A DNA stretch of 64,000 bases from Purpureocillium takamizusanense. Its lineage: Eukaryota > Ascomycota > Sordariomycetes > Hypocreales > Ophiocordycipitaceae. The translations under genes were made by a program, and so were the position numbers. The number at the start of each line of letters is the position of its first letter. The stretch's first letter is position 1. The notes below the pieces were generated by a model. It was given only the letters and a program-made list of their open reading frames with translations, was not told where the DNA came from and did no database searches. Positions 57,434-64,000 of this stretch are shown here, one piece after another. The DNA lies in NCBI RefSeq assembly GCF_022605165.1, contig NC_063068.1, positions 5,270,001 to 5,334,000 on the forward strand, in the 5' to 3' direction.

Positions 57434-59147
57434 CTATTGCTCCATGGCATCGACATCGTCGGCGCCATTGCCTCCGTCTCCCCAGAGGCCCTCAAGCTTG
57501 AATTCGGCAGCCCACTCGGTGACAATCTCCTTTTGGTCAGGCGCGACAGCATCCTCACCGGCGTTCTTGACGGCCGGCTTGGCCGGGGCGCCGGCAGACT
57601 CGACGGCCAGGGTGGGCGGCTCGACCCAACCCTGGATGCGGCCGTCGCGCCAATCGGTGACGACGGTCATGGCCGCGGCGTTGATGTTGGGGACGCCGCC
57701 CCGGCCGAGGCGCCCTCGCTTGCGCGCGACCTGGACGAGGAAGTCGGTGGTGAGGTCGCCGTCGGCGCGGTCGGGGAGCAGGGCGGGGATGTCGTAGACG
57801 TCGGTGAGCTTCTGGATCAGCTCGGGGGTGGTGGAGAGACGGCGGAGGAGGAGGTTGACGGCGGGGACGGGGTCGTCGATTTGCTTGGGAGGCACGGCGT
57901 TGAGCAGGATGAGGTGGGCGTGGGCCTCGGTGGCGTTCTTGAGGGAGACGAGGCCGCCGGACTGGATGGACGATGACGAGGGGAAGACGACGCCAGGAGA
58001 ATCGAGGAGCGTCAATTTGCTGTCGATCTTGACGGCACGGATGCTGGTGGTGACACCGGCCTCGGCACCGGCAGGGCAGGCCTTGGAGGAGCTCCCACCC
58101 TTGCCACTCATGCGACCCAGGAGAGCGTTGATGACGGAACTCTTGCCGACATTCGGGTAACCGATGACGCCGACGGACACGGCGCGCTTGAGCTGGCGAC
58201 TGGCGGCGAAGCTCTTGAGAGCCTTGAAGAGCGTCGCCGAGGTGCTCTGCTGCGTCAGGTCTCGATGGTTGAAGGTGTGGGCGTTGGGGGCGCCGCCAGA
58301 GGCGCGGAGGGGTAGGGTGGGGAAGTAGCGGCGCAGGTAGATGAGCCAGTCGCGCAGAACCTTGGGGGGGATCAGGTCGACCTTGTTGAGAACCAGGATG
58401 AGGCGCTTGCCACCGGCGGCAGCGGCCATGATGCTGCGCTCGACCTCGCGGGAGCGGGTGCCCTCGGGGTCGCGGGCGTCGAGGACGTAGAGGACCACGT
58501 CTGCCTGCTCGATGACCTGCTTGAAGACCTTGTCGTACGTCTTGCGCGACGAGGCCTGGCCGACCGAGACTTCGTTGACACCGCCGTCGTCAGAGTCTTC
58601 GGAATCGTCGTCTTCGTCCATGCCGTCGCTGTCAGCCAGGTCGCGGTCGTACTGGGCAGCGGCGGCCCGGGCACTGGCGAGCAGGGCAGCCATCGGGTTG
58701 GACTCGTCAATGTCCTCATCCATGTCGTCGTCATCGTCTTGGTCGATCAACTGGTCGGCGTCGGCGGCTTCGGCCATGACGTGCTCATCGTCGTCCTGCT
58801 GCTGGGAAGCGCCCGTCTTGGCGGCCTTGGCCATGTCGCGCTTCTTCTGAGCCTCGGCGGCCTTGCGCATGCGCTTCTCCTCCATCTCTTCGAGCAGCTT
58901 CTCCTTGTAGGGGAACAAGTTGGGGATGCCGGGGTCCTTCTTCAATTTGGTGCGCCATTCCGGATTCTGCTTGGCGAGCTTGCGCTGCTTTCGCTGCTTG
59001 GCGGCGGCCTTCTTTTCGATCTTGTGTCGAAGGCGCGAGGTGCCGCGCTTGGACGTGGGTTCTGGGAGGCAAATGTTAGCGCGAATAGGCCATGGTCGGG
59101 ACTACAAAGGCGAGCTCACTCTTTGGTTTGTTGATTGAGCCCGCCAT
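57434..59147 (-). CDS. NUG1: NUG1, nucleolar GTPase for 60S assembly and export
   Basis: A circularly permuted GTPase of the GNL3/nucleostemin group, needed for pre-60S maturation in nucleolus and nucleoplasm. Exon 1 is 59147-59120 (MAGSINKPK plus one base) and exon 2 is 59061-57434; donor GTGAGC, GCTAAC branch, TCCCAG acceptor. This gives 551 residues. The junction yields NKPKKPTSKRGTSRLRHKIE, the expected basic GNL3 N-terminal start. A coiled, Lys/Glu/Arg-rich stretch follows (YKEKLLEEMEEKRMRKAAEA), then an acidic segment with many Asp. The permuted G domain is in the order G4 (LVLNKVDLIP), G1 (GYPNVGKSSVINAL), then G3 (LLDSPGV). The C-terminal RNA-binding part runs from about residue 400 to the end (ending DDVDAMEQ). 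The unspliced frame reads a false start at a TTG, so splicing is needed. Confidence 0.95.
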
Positions 59148-60495
59148 TGTGATGTCTTGTCGAGTACAAGAGGCTGTCTCGAGCAACGGCAGTCGTGAGG
59201 CTGCGGACGGGTTGAGGTTGGAGGGCCGCACCAAGGAAAAAAAATTAAGTGGGATGCAGATTCTGCCCGCCAGGCGGGTTTCCTTCCCCACATTGAAGGC
59301 GGTGTGTGTTGTGCACACTCGGCTCCATCCATGCGAATGGATCTCTATATACGAAGTACTTTCGTTGGCTACAGAGACAGTTCTTGAGTATACAAGTCCG
59401 GCAGTTTATAGAAATTTCTCATCCAGTATGGCTGGCGATGCGGGGGACAAGGCGTCATCCCGATCACAAGTACAACGCGGCATGCGACGGCATTTAGACA
59501 GCCAGTCAAAACGTCGAGAAGGGCTTGTAGATATCAGAGGGTATTTATTTCTTTGCACGTGGAGGCTCATTTGGAAGATCCGGAGTGTGACTAGCTGCCA
59601 GATCGGGCTCGGCGAAAAGACACATCGGCTGCGCTTGCCGTGCGTACGAAGTGCCATCGTCTGTGCAAGAGGGCCTGACAGCACTTTCGCGTTCCACATT
59701 TCGAAGCCAATGTCGTCATGAGTGAGAGCGAGGCAAGCCTAATGAAATCATAAAAGAAAAAGACATAATACGTTCTCATCTTCCAGTCTTATCTTTTTTA
59801 TCATTATGCCATGTTTTGGTAGGCCCCTTGTTGGCTATCTCGCTCGCGTGATGGGAGTCTGAACCTCCCACTGTACTTCGTATACTGCAGCACACTTTGT
59901 ACCAGGAGTCGCCACTTTTTTCTTCTTCCCCCAGGGCAATTTCCACCCCCACCCACCCGTCGCCTCACCGAGGTGAGCAGCAGCCCGCCCTCCTACATAG
60001 GTACGTACACCTTGGCACACCTTTCGCCCGACTGGTCAGCCGGGGCTCCGCCCAACTTTTTTGCGCCGACAGACACCTTACGCGACGCCGACCGACGTCC
60101 CTGTCCCCAGTTACTGCACACTTCACGCTCCTCCGCCAACCTCAAACGACCGCCTTCTCTGTCCGTACTCCCCACGTACCGCGTGCCAGATCGACCGCTC
60201 GCCTACCAAACAAACGATCAAGCGGCTTTTCTCCATCAGTCAGGTGAGAAATCTCCAAAAGAAGAAGACGAAAAAAAAAAGACACAAGGTCGCGTCCTCG
60301 TCCTTCGAAGCCTCTCACACAAAACCCCCCAGGTTCTCTCTCCGCCGCCAGTCCGGCGTTCGTCCCACGCAGCGCCACCCAGCGCTCTCGCTCGCTCGCC
60401 CCCTTTCCTCCAGGGATCACGAACTCCGGGCGAGCAAGAAACACCACATCAGCAGAGTAGCAGTGGTAGCCGCAGTAGCAGACGCAGTAGTACTC
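59148..60495. other. Divergent spacer NUG1 / PRP11
   Basis: The shared upstream region. ACTTCGTA motif copies lie at 59350, 59645 and 59875. The plus-strand frame of PRP11 is open far upstream (from about 60061) but is Ser/Arg/Pro-rich with no ATG before 60496, and is 5' leader. A poly-A run at 60271-60280 is in that leader. Confidence 0.6.
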
Positions 60496-61239
60496 ATGGA
60501 CTACCAGAACCGCGCCGGCTCCAAGTTTGGCGGCGGCGGCGTCGCGTCGCACTCGGCCACAAACGCCGACCGGCGCGAGCGCCTGCGCAAGCTCGCCCTC
60601 GAGACCATCGACCTCGACAAGGACCCCTACTTCTTCAAGAACCACGTCGGCTCCTTCGAGTGCCGCCTCTGCCTGACGGTCCACCAGAACGACGGCTCCT
60701 ACCTCGCCCACACGCAGGGCAAGAAGCACCAGACCAACCTCGCCCGCCGCGCCGCCCGCGAGCAAAAGGAGGGCCGCGGCGCCGGCGCCGGCCAGTCCGG
60801 CGTCGACCCGGCCACGGGCCTGCCCCTGGGCGTCGCCGCGGGGCTCGCCGCCGCCGCCGGGCGCCGCAACGTGGTCAAGATTGGCCGCCCCGGCTACAAG
60901 ATCACAAAGGTCCGCGACCCCCTCTCCCTCCAGCAGGGCCTGCTCTTCCAGCTGCAGTACCCGGACGCGCCCCCCGACGCCGCCCCCAAGTGGCAGGTCA
61001 TGAACGCCTTCACCCAGCGCGCCGAGGAGCCCGACAAGAACTTCCAGTACCTCGTCGTCGCCGCCGACCCCTACGAGACGGTCGGCTTCAAGATCCCCTC
61101 GCGCGAGCTCGACAAGCGCGAGGACCGCCAGTTCTCCTTCTGGGACCCCGACGCCAAGGAGTTCTGGATTCAGGTCATGTTCATGACGGAGCGCGAGGAG
61201 CGCTTCAACGCCGCGCCGGGCTTGTCGGGAAGGAAGTGA
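60496..61239 (+). CDS. PRP11: PRP11/SF3A2, U2 snRNP SF3a subunit
   Basis: The SF3a66 homologue, part of the U2 snRNP that binds the branch-site region in the prespliceosome. It is a single exon of 247 residues. The start MDYQNRAGSKFGGGGVASHS is the conserved family start, which fixes ATG 60496. The U1/matrin-type zinc finger has Cys56, Cys59, His72 and His78 (FECRLCLTVHQNDGSYLAHTQGK region). The second half carries the conserved core: GRPGYKITKVRDP, FQLQYPDAPPDAAPKWQVMNAFTQR, DPYETVGFKIPSRELDK and FWDPDAKEFWIQVMF. It lacks the Pro-rich tail of the human protein, as expected for fungi. An alanine-glycine insert (GVAAGLAAAAG) sits near residue 115. It converges on COT1. Confidence 0.96.
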   Translation: MDYQNRAGSKFGGGGVASHSATNADRRERLRKLALETIDLDKDPYFFKNHVGSFECRLCLTVHQNDGSYLAHTQGKKHQTNLARRAAREQKEGRGAGAGQSGVDPATGLPLGVAAGLAAAAGRRNVVKIGRPGYKITKVRDPLSLQQGLLFQLQYPDAPPDAAPKWQVMNAFTQRAEEPDKNFQYLVVAADPYETVGFKIPSRELDKREDRQFSFWDPDAKEFWIQVMFMTEREERFNAAPGLSGRK

Positions 61240-61939
61240 CGTTTGACGCCCCGAGGTGGCGCTTGAGGAGGACGACTTGCCCCAATATCGGCGTCCAAGT
61301 GGGTGGTAGCCGTATCGCTTGTTCTTGTACCTTTGCCAAGGTATGATGAACAAGAATTCATGATAACGGTCAGACTGGTGTCCACCCACGCTGTTTGCCA
61401 GGGCCGGTCCAGTAAAGAAGTTGTAAGGGCACAGCTTGCCACTTAGGGGTCGGGAGATCTCACTGACGAATCATCAGCAGCAATACGTTGGGCCAGGCGT
61501 TTGGAGTCTGTTGATTTACATCATCACCTGCTGGTCTTGCCAGACACTGGAAGGGAGGCGTTGCGGAAGTCGAGTCGGCTTGATGATGCTGGTGGAACGT
61601 AACGAGGCTTTTCCACGGCGACTTTGTCATGTCAGGGCACGGCATAATGATTCTGGCTGCACCTGGCAGCCCCTAGCTAGCTACATGACACACCCCATCA
61701 CGGGTTCTAGGCCGAGCATCTACATTGGCCCGAGTGCCCCCATGTGTCCTCACACCCAACTTCATCTTGTGCCTTGCTGACAACGAAAATGTGTATGACG
61801 AGCAGTAAAACTCTACGTCTTCTCACGCGTATGCTGATGCAGATTCCTCACTTCGTCCACAAAAAAAAACCCACGGCTGCAGGCCAGCTGGCCAGGCCCC
61901 CAATTCTGGGCAACGCCCAGAGTTTCTACAGCCTCGGTT
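61240..61939. other. Convergent spacer PRP11 / COT1
   Basis: The 3' regions of both genes, about 700 bases. No further feature is seen. Confidence 0.6.

Positions 61940-64000
<2,061 letters not shown>

Noticed and set aside
60061..60495. N-terminal extension of PRP11 in the open frame upstream
   Set aside because: There is no ATG in it, the composition is that of a leader, and MDYQNR at 60496 is the conserved family start.

Overview
The window is nuclear DNA of a filamentous ascomycete, very probably a Sordariomycete and most likely Hypocreales. The reasons are GC-rich coding sequence with strong C/G third positions, short introns (about 50-150 nt) with GTACGT/GTATGT/GTGAGT donors and CTAAC/CTGAC branch sites, a cot-1 type NDR kinase, a Zn(II)2Cys6 regulator, a GPI-anchored DUF7707-type wall protein, and a PEX5 N-terminus of the filamentous-fungal form. 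The species cannot be fixed from sequence alone. I saw no bacterial operon, CRISPR, rRNA, convincing tRNA or intact transposon.

Layout. 1-4.1 kb: the first 13 codons of PEX5 (minus) diverge from RPF2 (plus, Brix-domain ribosome biogenesis factor). RPF2 converges on a Zn2Cys6 transcription factor (minus). 7.7-11.5 kb: cystathionine gamma-lyase (plus) converges on an F-box protein with a glutamine-rich tail (minus). 16-21 kb: a three-exon GPI-anchored cysteine-rich protein and a beta-lactamase-fold serine hydrolase, both plus. 21-31.7 kb: a gene-poor stretch whose only supported gene is a small secreted cysteine-rich protein on the minus strand (28274-28748). It is split into three short exons, so it leaves no long open frame. 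31.8-35.8 kb: a single-pass membrane protein and the DNA polymerase epsilon histone-fold subunit DPB4. 39.8-41.6 kb: an Rsc7/Swp82-type chromatin-remodelling subunit (minus). 41.6-54.0 kb: 12.4 kb with no supported gene, rich in simple repeats at first and compositionally flatter from about 49.6 kb. 54.0-64.0 kb: a compact block of essential genes, namely RRP44/DIS3 (exosome nuclease, plus), NUG1 (60S GTPase, minus), PRP11/SF3A2 (U2 snRNP, plus) and COT1 (NDR kinase, minus, running off the right edge).

How the genes relate. RPF2, NUG1 and RRP44 all act on ribosomal RNA or pre-60S particles, PRP11 acts in splicing, and DPB4 and RSC7 act on chromatin and replication. They are not a functional cluster in the bacterial sense. 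The window looks like housekeeping islands separated by repeat-rich spacers. RPF2 and RRP44 share a CACGTGAC element upstream. A short motif, ACTTCGTA or its complement, recurs about 16 times in the spacers and in none of the called coding regions.

Gene models were built by eye from splice signals, frame continuity and remembered family sequence. No alignment or database search was run.
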